From positions 50,975,388 to 51,039,387 of the forward strand of contig NC_012870.2 in NCBI RefSeq assembly GCF_000003195.3: 64,000 nt of DNA, given 5' to 3'. Source of the DNA: Sorghum bicolor. Lineage: Eukaryota; Streptophyta; Magnoliopsida; Poales; Poaceae. The position numbers and the translations under genes were made by a program. The stretch's first letter is position 1, and each line of letters begins with the position of its first letter. Positions 43,785 to 54,618 of the stretch are shown here, piece after piece. The notes beneath the pieces were generated by a model that saw only the letters and a list, made by a program, of their open reading frames with translations, did no database searches and was not told the DNA's origin.

Positions 43785-45233
43785 TATAGATTATGGAATC
43801 CATACTATGAATCTATGATCCTTTGGATGAATTGGACAGCAGCATCCATCTTTAGAATTATTGATTATAAACCCATTCTGGCGGCAAGACAAAATAATCA
43901 TTTAAAAGAACAAGAAAAATAGCTAGTATGAAGATAGAGAAGGCAGTTGACAAGGAGAAAGAAAACTGCTATGGACTTCAACTTTGCAGCTTATGTCCAA
44001 TCAAGAATTAAAAAAGGTGTAACAGTATGATCTAGCATATCAGTAACATAACAGCACATAATCTTGCACTTCTTATTGATAAGGAAAATCAATGGTACCA
44101 AAATTGCACAATTAGAGGGAACCTTGTACATTTCTAACCACTACTTGTTTCTGCACAAACAAATTGAAACCTTGCACTATGATGTTTACTATCCAATGAA
44201 CCCATGGCACATCACATCAGCTAAACTAAAATTCATTGCATCCACTGAAGGAGCAGGTTCTGTTCCAGCCATCAGGGGCATCATCTGAAAGACAACAAAT
44301 GCACAAATTGATAAGCACAAGGACAAAACTGAACTGCACAAAGCAACTAAGACCACTTACCAGTGAATGCCATTGATGCTGATCAGTATCGATAGGATGT
44401 GAGCTGCACTGCAGTTTCTGTTGGATTGGCTAGCCCTTGCTGTCCTGTCCTTTTTTTTGTTGTTGTTGTTTATGTCATGAGCATGTAGTGCTCCATTCTT
44501 TTGACCATGCCCTTCCTTGTCTATAAAACAGGTCATGCTGTAGTAGTTATGGCCTTTATGGCCTAGTAGTTGATAGTTGTAGAATTGGCAGTATGTCCAT
44601 GTAGTTGGCACAATTTGCCATGTATATATGAAACATGAAATGTATAAGGCTAGCTGCACCTCCAGTTCAGCTCCCTCTCCCTCTCCCTACCCAGGGAGAA
44701 GCGCATGCACGTATGTGATTGAGGGCAAACACCTGGGAGCCAGCTAACAGTTTCTACCACCTCAATCGCCATAGCAGCCACACCCAGGGACAGGTGCCTT
44801 CTCAGCCAAAGGATGTTGCAGAGTAACAGATGAATACCAGGACACCATCAACCAACCGCACAAATAGCAGTGCGCAACAGGAACAAAGAATGATATGCTG
44901 TGAGAAGCCAATGATCTGTACAGCTCATCCCAGCCACTGCCACAAAACAACCTTGAACCAGCATGAACAACCCCCACCGAAAATCACAGAAGACAAGAAA
45001 TCGTCGCTGCCTATGCAACCATCACTCACCATCCAAAATTCATAGCAAGGAAATGCTGGAACAGCAGATCAGCAATTAGACAGTTCCTGATTGTACATAG
45101 CTCCAAAAATTTTCATGCCTAATTTCATCTCAAACAGAGTGATTCATAGTGGATATTGAATAGCAAGGGTACAGAGGAACCATCGGCTACCAAAAAGTTT
45201 TCTAATACTTTATAGGATTATAAAATTCATTTA
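43785..45233. other. Intergenic and probable 3' region of the PPR gene
   Basis: No gene recognised. 44450-44470 is T-rich with GTTGTTGTTGTT. The PPR transcript's 3' untranslated part probably lies just below 45234; no clear minus-strand AATAAA close by was identified. Confidence 0.45.
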
Positions 45234-47774
45234 TCAACCAGTATCCAAAATTCTAATCATGCTTCTGCCAACAGGATCAAAACCTTTATCTGTAGGCATA
45301 TGTGTAGCCTTTGAGGATCTGCTGTTATGCATAGTCTCATATGTCATGAACATTAAGAACTCAAGAAATAGGCACCTTTCTATGTCCTCATTGTTAGCAT
45401 GGGGGTCATCCTCCAATTCCCTTCGTGCCCAGTCAATTATATTTCTAGTAGCATCATCAAAAACAAAAGAATCTTCTCTGAGCTTCTCAGCCCACATAAG
45501 GGCTCTCTTCCCAAATCCTTGCTTGCAGAAATGAGAAAGGAAAACATTAAGTGTGATAGTGTTTGGTTGAAAAGCCATCTTAATAAGCCTGCCAGTCAAT
45601 ATCATAGCCCGATCAAGAACATCGCTGCAAATGCCATCCATCAATGTGTTGTATGTAACAGAATCTGGAGGACATCCCATAGCAACAAGCTCATCTAGCA
45701 CCTTCCCTGCTTGGTTCAACATATGGTTGCTGCAGAGACTATGCATCCATATATTATATGTGAAAATATCTGGTTCACAACCAGCTGCGAGCATCTTATT
45801 CATGAAATTCATGGCACTGTTCATATCCTTAGCCCTACAATATGCATTGATTATCGTATTATATGTCACTGTGTCTGGGGTTAGACCATTACTGCACATG
45901 TCCAATAAAAGGTTGTCCACCATCTCCAGCTTTCCTTCTCTGCACAAACCGTCGATTAGAATGTTGCTTGTGTAAATGTCAGGAACAAGGCCATTCTGCC
46001 TCATATTCTGCTGTAACTTCAAGGCTTCAGTCATATTGCCTGCTCTACAGAGTGCAGATATGATGGAGTTGTAAGTAAAATTATTCGGTACAATTCCTCT
46101 GGCTGTCATCTCAGCAAATGCCTGATAAGCCTCATTCACGTAATCTAATCTGCACAGGCCATTGATATATGCAGAGAAAGCAATAAAATCAGGCTGCAAA
46201 CCAAGTTTGCCCATATCATCCCAGCATTTCAATGCGCAGACTGCATTACCCTCTCTGAAAGATGCATCCAAGCAGATAGTAAATGATGTACTCAGACAAT
46301 ATCCTTTACTAACCATGTGCTCTAAAAGAAGCTGTGCTTCATCAAGCCTTCCTTGATTGCACAGCCCCATTATCAAGTAATTAAAAGTAGACGATGATGG
46401 TGCAAGCCCTAACTTGTTCATAATTCTATACAGTTCAAAAGCTTCTTCGTGGAGTCCCTCCTTGCTATAAGCAGCGATCAATGCATTAAATCCAGTAACA
46501 CTCAATGGAGCGCCCTGCTCAATAGCACCACGCAGAAGCTCCCAGGCATCATCCAATCGACAATCCCAACAAAGCCTACAGACCAACATATCCATCCCAT
46601 CAGCCAACATATGTGAACCAAACATGTCATGATCATGGACTAACTGGGCAGCATGCCCGAACTTGTAAGCTCCAGCAGCAATAATGTTGAAGGTGCAGGA
46701 ATCTGGTACTAATCCCCTCGCTTTCATTTCCCTATAGGCTGCACAGGCCTGATCCATCCGTCCGGTCTTTGCATATCCATCAATCAAAACATTGAACGTG
46801 ATTGTGTTTGCTTGGATCCCCACCTGGGCCATTTCATCGAACAGCCTCCTTGCTTCTGGCATCCTCCCCTCATGGCACAGAACATCCACTAATATGTTAT
46901 ATGTCACAACTGTTGGCTCACACCCTGATCTGTGCATTTCTTCAAACAGCTTGAAGGCGTCCCGTGACCACCCAAACACACAGTGCCCCTTGATGAGGAT
47001 GTTATAGCTGCACACATTTGGGACGATACCAAACTCCCCCATGATCCCAAGAAGCCCAGAGGCGACGCGTACCAGCCCCCTGTGGCAGAAACCGAGGATC
47101 ATGGCGTTGAAAGTGGCAAGGCTTGGCCGCGGTCCCCTTGCGGCCATTTCCTCGAACACGTTCCAGGCAGCGTGGACCTCCCCGCTTCGGAATAGAAGAC
47201 GCAGTAATGCCGCCAACGCGGAGAGGCTGGGCGTTTTCCCAGAGCGGCGGACGCGCGTGAGTACATCAAGTGCCTCGGCTGCCATGCCCGCGGCGAGGAA
47301 TGCGTGGAGCGCTAGCCTGAGCGCGCCGTACCGCGCGCGCGAGCTCCCGCTGGCACTGTCACCAGACGACCACGAAAGGAGGTCCGAGGAGGCGACCGGG
47401 AGGAGCGCTGCGATGAGGATCGCTGCGAAGGGGCGAAGCGCGGGAGCCAACGTGGCGAGGCGCGATGCGGCGGCGAAGCGGGCGTCGAGCGGGGTGGAGG
47501 ATGGGGAGCCAGAGAGTGGGCTGACGGCATGAAGCGCGAGGTGGCATTGCGGGGAGGTCTTGAGAAGGCGCGCGAGTGCGAGGAGGGCGCCACGGCGGAG
47601 AGATGCTGGCAGTGACAGGAGGCGATGATGGTCGGGATGGAGGAACTGCGCGGTTGGATCGTATGCGGAGGAGGTGGTCGTCGTCGTCGTCGTTGTGGAT
47701 ATGAGGTGGTGGAGGTTAACGAGAATACGGTGCGGTGTATTTGGTTGTCTCGCCGCCGCGGCGAGGAGGCGCAT
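45234..47774 (-). CDS. P-class pentatricopeptide repeat protein
   Basis: 846 residues in one exon. The N-terminus (MRLLAAAARQPNTPHRILVN) is basic and hydroxyl-rich, suggesting import into mitochondria, or less likely plastids. A poly-Thr tract follows. From about residue 180 there are roughly 17 PPR motifs of 35 residues (for example NVCSYNILIKGHCVFGWSRDAF, TVVTYNILVDVLCHEGRMPEA, DTVTYNTIINAYCRAKDMN). Motifs 6-7 and 10 are degenerate. There is no E, DYW or SMR domain after the last repeat; the tail of about 90 residues is unrecognised. P-class proteins bind organelle RNA and act in stability, splicing or translation; the target cannot be read here. ATG 47774 is the first in frame and gives a sensible transit peptide. 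A MITE (47910-48156) sits 136 bp upstream. Confidence 0.92.
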   Translation of the reverse strand: MRLLAAAARQPNTPHRILVNLHHLISTTTTTTTTSSAYDPTAQFLHPDHHRLLSLPASLRRGALLALARLLKTSPQCHLALHAVSPLSGSPSSTPLDARFAAASRLATLAPALRPFAAILIAALLPVASSDLLSWSSGDSASGSSRARYGALRLALHAFLAAGMAAEALDVLTRVRRSGKTPSLSALAALLRLLFRSGEVHAAWNVFEEMAARGPRPSLATFNAMILGFCHRGLVRVASGLLGIMGEFGIVPNVCSYNILIKGHCVFGWSRDAFKLFEEMHRSGCEPTVVTYNILVDVLCHEGRMPEARRLFDEMAQVGIQANTITFNVLIDGYAKTGRMDQACAAYREMKARGLVPDSCTFNIIAAGAYKFGHAAQLVHDHDMFGSHMLADGMDMLVCRLCWDCRLDDAWELLRGAIEQGAPLSVTGFNALIAAYSKEGLHEEAFELYRIMNKLGLAPSSSTFNYLIMGLCNQGRLDEAQLLLEHMVSKGYCLSTSFTICLDASFREGNAVCALKCWDDMGKLGLQPDFIAFSAYINGLCRLDYVNEAYQAFAEMTARGIVPNNFTYNSIISALCRAGNMTEALKLQQNMRQNGLVPDIYTSNILIDGLCREGKLEMVDNLLLDMCSNGLTPDTVTYNTIINAYCRAKDMNSAMNFMNKMLAAGCEPDIFTYNIWMHSLCSNHMLNQAGKVLDELVAMGCPPDSVTYNTLMDGICSDVLDRAMILTGRLIKMAFQPNTITLNVFLSHFCKQGFGKRALMWAEKLREDSFVFDDATRNIIDWARRELEDDPHANNEDIERCLFLEFLMFMTYETMHNSRSSKATHMPTDKGFDPVGRSMIRILDTG

Positions 47775-47909
47775 CTGGCGCGGCGGCGGCGGCGGCAGTG
47801 GGAGGAGGACAGGAGGTGCGCGAGGGAAACGGAGGAAAGTGGATTTTTTTTTTCAGCTTATAAAAACGAAGAAGAAGGCCGACGTCACTAATTGGCGACC
47901 GTCCATTAG

Positions 47910-48156
47910 GGTCTTGTTTAGATGTGAATTTTATTTTGATTTAGCTACCGTAGCACTTTTGTTTGTTTATTTTATGGTAAATATTGTCTAATTATAGACT
48001 AACTAGAGTTAAAAGATTTGTCTCACGATTTACAGGCAAACTGTGTAATTAGTTTTTGTTTTCGTCTATATTTAGTGCTTCATGCATGTGCCGCAAGATT
48101 CGATGTGACGGGAAATCTTGAAAACTCTTTGGATTTTGGTAGAACTAAACAAGGCC
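47910..48156. mobile_element. GGCCTTGTTTAG MITE upstream of the PPR gene
   Basis: 247 bp; ends GGTCTTGTTTAG and CTAAACAAGGCC; flanked by TAG (47907-47909 and 48157-48159). It could supply or alter promoter sequence of the PPR gene. Confidence 0.8.
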
Positions 48157-48159
48157 TAG

Positions 48160-48776
48160 ATTCAAATTCAACGAATGATTCTCCAACCAAGCAGACTTTT
48201 TCTATTTTGGATTGGAAAAACAAAATCCCGCCTCATTCCTTTTTGGAAGCACTCATCGCGCGCCCCTTTCTTTTATTCTCGTTGTGCATGACATCAGCAC
48301 TGACACCATTCAGGAAAAAAACAAAAAATATTTATTTTAAAATGCTATAGTTTCTAAACTAGACCACACTTACATATGGATTTTTTTATAATAATTTATA
48401 TGTACTAGTGTAACTTATAACATATAACTTATAACATATAACGTATAACTTATAGTAACATTTAACTTATGTGAAAAGTTAGAAACACAGTTATGAATTG
48501 CAAAAGGTTATTAAAACCAAAACTTATAACTTATACCAAAAATTGGAAACACAAAAAAATAACTTAGAACTTATACCAAAACATAAAAACACAAGAGTAA
48601 TGAGACATAACTTATATGCAAATGTTATGAAACACAATTTATAAGTTGCGCTATATAATTTTTGTACTTAAGTTACTCAATACAAGTTGTGTATAATTTA
48701 TGTTATGTCTGTACTAAATACTAAAGAGGCAAAAATTTTAGCTTTTTCTAAGTCTAGAATATTTTTTTGTCTGCCC
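48160..48776. repeat. AT-rich spacer with short tandem repeats
   Basis: AACTTATAACATAT units repeat at about 48411-48466, with more diverged copies to about 48660. No gene. Confidence 0.5.
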
Positions 48777-49532
48777 TATCCAGCCATATATCACAGATTA
48801 AACTAATCCACTCTAAACCAACTAGGACATGCATGTTCAAGCAATTTTTGTCGTGTCCAGCATTGTGTGGACGGGAAGAAGAGATTCGATCTCTATCAGC
48901 ATGGACGACCAGATCAAATACAAACTTCTTAACATATGGTACATGGACTGTGCTGCACGAGAGATGCTACATGACCCGAAGTTTCAATCCCATAAAAAAC
49001 ACGATGGAATCGAATCGAACCCTAAAATAGACATAGCAAAATACAAGAGAAATTGGTGTCCATCACCCTTGCTCGATCCCAACACGGCTAATATATATGA
49101 ACGTATATCAAATCAAAACAATAAAACACGACCAGTAAGAAAAGGCTCATGTGTCTATCCAGCCATATATCACAGATTAAACTAATCCACTCTACACCAA
49201 CTAGGACACGCATGTCTCGGGCAAATTTTGTCGTGTCCAGCATTGTGCGGACAATAAGAAGAGATTCGATCTCCATCATCATAAACGACCGGATTGAATA
49301 CAAATTTCTTAACATATGGTACATGGACTTTGCTGCACGAGAGATGAGTTCTACATAACCCGAAGTTCCAATCCCATAAGAAACACGATGGAATCGAATC
49401 GAACTTTAAAATAGACGTTGCAAAATACAAGAGAAGTTGGTGCCCATCACTCTTGCTCGATCCCAACACGGCTAATATATATGAATGTATATCAAATCAA
49501 AACAATAAAACACGACCAATAAGAAAGGCTCA
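48777..49532 (+). repeat. 379-bp tandem duplication
   Basis: Unit 1 (48777-49155) and unit 2 (49156-49532) are collinear and very similar from TATCCAGCCATATATCACAG to AAGAAA(A)GGCTCA. Both contain CTCGATCCCAACACGGC and GGTACATGGACT. Frames of 70-118 codons in it are not recognisable as proteins. Confidence 0.8.
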
Positions 49533-49900
49533 CTCTTAATAAAAAAAATTATTTGCCAAGAGCTCCATTGACATCCATGGAGTTGATTTAATACATAAAG
49601 CATGCTATATTAATTGGAATAGTCCATGTAGATATGATGTAATCACTCTTCCACATCTTCAACATATTCAGGTGCGTATTGGAGTCTAAAGAAATGACAC
49701 GCGCTCTCTTATAGGCGTAAAAGTAAGAGTAACATGTGCTTATATAGTCCGAAAAACACACGTGTCTTGCGGTCCAATCCTAAACTAAAATAAAATAGAT
49801 TGACATAATTGTTAAATAAGTATCTAAATTAAAAATTGTTTAACTAACTTTATAATATAAGTTATGTATCCCGTTGCAACGCATAAGTATTTTTTGCTAG
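49533..49900 (+). mobile_element. Helitron 3' end (probable)
   Basis: CCCGTTGCAACGCATAAG near 49870-49888 followed by TTTTTTGCTAG ending at 49900 and a host T is the usual 3' terminus of a grass Helitron family. The 5' end is not identified; the element may include the tandem duplication upstream. Confidence 0.45.
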
Positions 49901-50325
49901 TTATACTTAAATTGTATATTATAAATTATACTTTATATATAAAATATAAAAATATACTGCATAAAATTGTTATTAAAATATTTTTTTTTGAAATATATCT
50001 AAGTGGGGTCTAGTTTTGTTCGTCTCGTCGTACTGAACATACCGGTGCAGACGGAATTAAATACGAATACACCATTTAAAAATTATAATATTTTAAAATA
50101 AAATGTTTCACTTTTTTTTTTTCAAAATGACGTAAGACCGCACGCACTACATCAGTGGATGCAGGTGTACATAGGGCACAATGTTCGCTAAAATAGATTT
50201 CACCGTAAGGATGGAATTGGGAAAGACGGCTCTGTTGGCGTGTCAGCAATGGTAGTGGGCCAGTGGCTATGTAGGATCCCGCGTGCCACTTACGTGGACA
50301 TTAACTCTTTTCATGTTTAGGCTTA
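49901..50325. other. Intergenic, AT-rich
   Basis: No gene seen. Confidence 0.5.
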
Positions 50326-50567
50326 GGCCTTGTTTAATTCCGAAAATTTTTTGGTTTTCGGAATTGTAGCACTTTTATTTTTATTTGACAAATATTATCT
50401 AATCATAAAGTAACTAGATTTAAAAGATTTATCTCGTGATTTATAGGTAAACTGTGCAATTAGTTTTATTTTCGTCTATATTTAATGTTTCATGTATATG
50501 CCGCAAGATTCGATGTGATGTGAAATCTTAAATAGTTTTTAGATTTTAGGGTGAACTAAACAAGGCC
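50326..50567. mobile_element. GGCCTTGTTTAA MITE
   Basis: 242 bp; ends GGCCTTGTTTAATTCCG and CTAAACAAGGCC; flanked by TTA (50323-50325 and 50568-50570). Confidence 0.8.
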
Positions 50568-50665
50568 TTAGTTTTTTGTGCTAAAGTTTTTGTTTTGGGC
50601 CCGAAATATTAGTTTGGTGGAAAAAATTCATTTGATCTCTTTCAACTATAGCGTATGTTAGATTA

Positions 50666-50950
50666 TCTATATATACTATAAAGACAAATCCCACTAAGCT
50701 AATTCTCTTGCACCTCTTTGTGCCACATCATCGTCCACTTCTTCTACTGCCCCATGCAATAATTAAGTGCCCACTCACAAATAGTTTTCAAGCTACCTAC
50801 ACATGACCATGCATACATACTGCTATCAATTATTCTCTCACATAACCTTCTCTCTTTCTAATATATAGATGACTCGATAGACTACAATGAGATCATATTT
50901 ATATTCCTCCTTCATACCCGCGGCAACGCAACGCGTGGAAATTCTCCTGG
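50666..50950 (+). mobile_element. Non-autonomous Helitron, second copy
   Basis: Starts TCTATATATAC after a host A and ends CTGG (50947-50950) before a host T. It shares blocks CACCTCTTTGTGCCACATCA, GACCATGCATACATACTGCT and GATGACTCGATAGACTA with the minus copy at 24113-24425. CCCGCGGCAACGC..GCGTGG lies near the 3' end as the hairpin region. Confidence 0.75.
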
Positions 50951-51445
50951 TTTTCTCTTAATTAAAACATCGCGTTTCTAGACTTTTTCACGCCACAAAC
51001 CATCCTACATGGCTCCACGAGAAAAGTGCATTTAACTTTCATGATAGACTTAATAAAAAGTTTAAGAAATGATTGTCAAAAGATAACCAAATATTTTTTA
51101 TATATAATAAATATGCATTAAAAGTATAAATCTGATTTAATATTAAAAAATTCATAGAAATTTTGCTTTTTAACTCCGAAAATGCAAAGCCAGTTTCATA
51201 TTCTTTCTGAAACCATTAGCACACAAGAACTATTAAATCCGTTAATAGTTCAGTGTGCAACCGATATTTATATGTTGTGCTTTGTCGTGGTTAGGCTTTG
51301 GTTTGGTGGGAATGGGTAATCTTTCACAAATAGTTTGATCGAATTTGTTTTTTTTTTTGGTGAAGTCAAAAAGGTTTAAATCATTTTAGATTGGACTTTA
51401 ATAGTTCAGGTGCATAATGGGTTCAATCTTTGGCCAAACCGATTC
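50951..51445. other. Intergenic, AT-rich
   Basis: No gene seen. Confidence 0.5.
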
Positions 51446-51450
51446 TTGGC

Positions 51451-52235
51451 TGTTGGGAAATTGCTAACCGCACTCCCCAGCAATACGGTGGATCGAGAAC
51501 CTTCTCACTCGGTGCCGTGAGAAGTTTGAGCACTGGCGAACAGCGGGCTCAACAGTAAGTGAATACAGTGAATGCTCTCTCTCCCCATTAATGACGGCTC
51601 CGCCCCTTATATAGGGCCCAGAGACCGACCTAATGACATTTACAAAAATACCCCGTGACGGTGGGGGAATATCCCGGCATATTCTCCTATTACAGTCTAC
51701 TGACCCTAAGCCATCTGCGTAATTCCACACTACACATCCCATGCGCATCCCTGGCTAGGGCTTCGGCTGGTCGGAGGCCTTGGATCCTCCGCCCGATCAT
51801 GGAACCTTCGACTCTTCATACGCCGGAGGTTCCCTAGCTCGGACGCATCGAAAGTCCCTCGGCTCAGCCATCTTAGAGATTCCTTAGTCCGCTCGGTTGC
51901 CATCCTTCGACGCTTTTCCGTCGGAGGTTCCTGGGGTTTGAACGCGTCGGAGGTCCCCCGCCTCCGCCGCGTTCCTGGCCGTCCTCGGGCTTGGGGGGAG
52001 TCTGAGGTCGCTCCTTTCTCCGCTCGTGGGCCTCCGTCAGCGTCAGTCCCTGCACACACTTGGCATAACAAGACGAGCCATCAACATTAGCCTTTTTTTC
52101 AGGATCCCCCGCATGCTTTCCCACGGAGGTTCTCTGGGTGGAGGTTATCCTTCGACGCCTTAGAAGTCGGAGGTTCCTCGGGTGAAGGGCATCCTTAGAC
52201 GCTACCAGGGGGAAGGATGCAACCATTCTCCAACA
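51451..52235 (-). mobile_element. Solo LTR with target duplication TTGGC
   Basis: On the minus strand the LTR runs from TGTTGGAGAATGG (52235) to TTTCCCAACA (51451), 785 bp, flanked by perfect TTGGC (51446-51450 and 52236-52240). A TATA-like CTATATAAGG lies near 51608-51617. The GC-rich part (CTCCGACGCG / GGTTCC repeats) produces spurious long frames, such as a 143-codon minus frame. No internal region. Confidence 0.88.
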
Positions 52236-52313
52236 TTGGCTAATGGATTGAAGCCCACGCACACATGTCGCAACAATAGGGAACTGTAGTTTTAACAAAA
52301 TCACAGTCGGGAG

Positions 52314-52425
52314 TAGAGATGAAAATGATACGGATATTTTTCGACCTTATTTGAGATCAAATTTATTTAGAGAGGTTAAGATCCATCCGTATAATATTTA
52401 ACATCGATACTGTATCGAGTGTTTC
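52314..52425. mobile_element. Fragment of the hAT-type MITE family
   Basis: TAGAGATGAAAATGATACGG start and TTTGAGATCAAATT / ATATTTAACATC blocks match, in inverse order, the element at 43438-43711. The right end is missing. Confidence 0.5.
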
Positions 52426-53064
52426 GGCGGCATCGCCTCCATCCTGGACGTCAATCCCTAGCTCTACTGCACGCACGAGGTCTAAAACTCCATTGCCGAG
52501 GTGTCGTCACAGAAGCGGTATGACGTGGCAGACCATCACACGGTACCCAGGCGTGCACCGCGTGTCCCTGGAGCTGTGCGCACGTGCTTGAGTTTTTGTG
52601 CGAGCTCCACCGCTTCCGCGTGCGTGTGGTACGCATGTGTGACTCATCCTGCGCGGCATATGACGGCGGAAAGTGTGCTGGTGCCCGCTGCACAGCAACA
52701 ACACGCTCGTCGGCTGCCTCCGCGCTGCATCCTGCATTCGAGAAGCGCCACGGCACACGTGGGAGCTGGATGTGGCGCCAGGAACGGTGTCAATATACGA
52801 GTCCAATTTAAATTTGAGTGTCAAAAACATGTTGATTTTTTAGTAAGGATGAAATGGTCTTCCCAATACATACCCAATACATACCATGGTTCTTCTTTAG
52901 TCTAACCAAATAAACTAAATAGAAAAATAAAAGAAAAACTTATCTATTTAATTTATTAAATTAGACTAGAGAGAAACCATAGTTACCTATTTCACGCATC
53001 ATCCCCAAACTTAATTTTTAGCCCTGGAGCACTCCCGAGCTTTCACAAGCATACTTGCTATTGC
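52426..53064. other. Unrecognised GC-rich patch then AT-rich spacer
   Basis: 52430-52790 is GC-rich with Cys/His/Arg-rich frames on both strands (a 134-codon plus frame at 52501), which suggests a degenerate host-gene piece. I do not recognise it. The rest holds no gene. Confidence 0.4.
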
Positions 53065-53303
53065 GGCTTTGTTTAGTTCTAAACTTTTTTTTTTACAAAA
53101 TAGACATTGTAGCACTTTCATTTGTATTTAACAAAAATTGTCTAATCATGGACTATCTAAGCTCAAAAGATTTATCTCGCAAAATATAAGTAACTATGCA
53201 ATTAGTTATTTCTTTATCTATATTTAATGTTCCATACATGTGCCGTAAAATTCGATGTAAGGAAGAATCTAAAAAATTTCGCAAATTTTTTTAGAAACTA
53301 AGG
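53065..53303. mobile_element. Degenerate GGCCTTGTTTAG-family MITE
   Basis: Internal blocks TTTAGTTCTAAAC, TAGCACTTTCATTTGT, CTCAAAAGATTTATCTCGC and ATTTAATGTTCCATAC in family order; the ends are decayed. Confidence 0.55.
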
Positions 53304-53382
53304 TTCCTAAAATTTCCAAGAGGTAATGCCAACAACAAGAGCGATCACGCAATATCTCCTTGGTAGTCGTGCCATAGACTTG

Positions 53383-53624
53383 GGCTTTGTTTAGATGCGA
53401 AAAGTTTTTTATTTCGCTACTGTAGCACTTTCGTTTGTTTGTGGTAAATATTATCTAATTATGGACTAGCTAGGATCAAAAGATTCGTCTCGCGATTTAC
53501 AGTTAAACTATGCCATTAGTTTTTATTTTTGTCTATATTTAATGTTTTATATATGTACCGAAAGATTTGATGTGACAGAAAATCTTGAAAACTTTTTGGT
53601 TTTTAAAGTGAACTAAACAAGGCC
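53383..53624. mobile_element. GGCCTTGTTTAG-family MITE
   Basis: 242 bp; ends GGCTTTGTTTAG and CTAAACAAGGCC; flanked by TTG (53380-53382 and 53625-53627). Confidence 0.78.
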
Positions 53625-54618
53625 TTGAACGTTTAAAGTACGAGACGGCAGGAACTGATAGACTCTTTATCACAACAGCTGGATGATTGGAAGCTATCGA
53701 GTACCTACGAAGGTACTCATGTGATAGACGCTGGCTTCATATTGGAAATTGATGATATTGAATTAGTGAATGACACTGGGAAACCTCAATATTTTCCTGT
53801 GGTTAGTCAAGGTAGTAGTTTCCTTTCCAGATTAGAGGAGGTTGCCTGAAAGGAGAGAAGATACAGGATTGCCCCAGAAATCTTCGACGATCAAATCTTG
53901 ATTCCAAAGAATTGGATTTTGCTGATCGAAGATCAAAGGGCTATTTTTACCATACTAGGGGGTGTTCCCCCCTAATGCTTGGTCACTAATCATGATTTCG
54001 TCATTATTCCTCCCTTCTTTTCGGGGTTAGTTCTCTTCTCTCTCCGTGGTTTTGACCCTACGTTTTTTGCTTCGGGTCAAACCACTCTTTCATTCAACCC
54101 CCTCGGGACTCCCTCAATCTTTGGGGGAGGAGCGATGATTACTTCACGGATGAGGTTTGCAAATTTTATTGGAACTAAACAAGGTCTGATTCTTGCCAAA
54201 AAGATGCTGAGAGCGTAAGTGAGAGCATAAAACCAATTATTGATACGTACAGTGTGAGAATCTTAAGATTTGATTATTTCCCCCCAATAAAATCAATCAA
54301 CCAATAATCAATCACTTTGAGGTTACAACAGATCCTTCTGATGGATACAACCTATCTAGTCCTGCAGTTGGAGAAAGAATTACCACGCCTGATTTCTCTG
54401 CTCAACAGATGAAAAGAATATTTCCGGAGCCAAAAAAAAAAAACTAGTCTACTTCTACTTGTCCTACCTAGGCTACAAGCCTAGAATACGGTACAGTACT
54501 CTGCTCTTGTTCCGTCCCAGTCGCTACGGCTGCAACATGCATGCTTAATTACCAATCACCATTGTGTGACCCGGTCAAAAGCATATGATATGCATGGCCC
54601 CACCGGACCGGGGTGCGG
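53625..54618. other. Unrecognised segment between the MITEs and the thaumatin-like gene
   Basis: 53640-54150 reads as broken coding-like sequence on the plus strand (AGFILEIDDIELVND, DDQILIPKNWILLIEDQ, then a 79-codon frame at 53979). I recognise no family. A MITE 3' end (GGAACTAAACAAGGTC) is at about 54165-54187. The rest, to 54560, has no gene. Confidence 0.35.
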
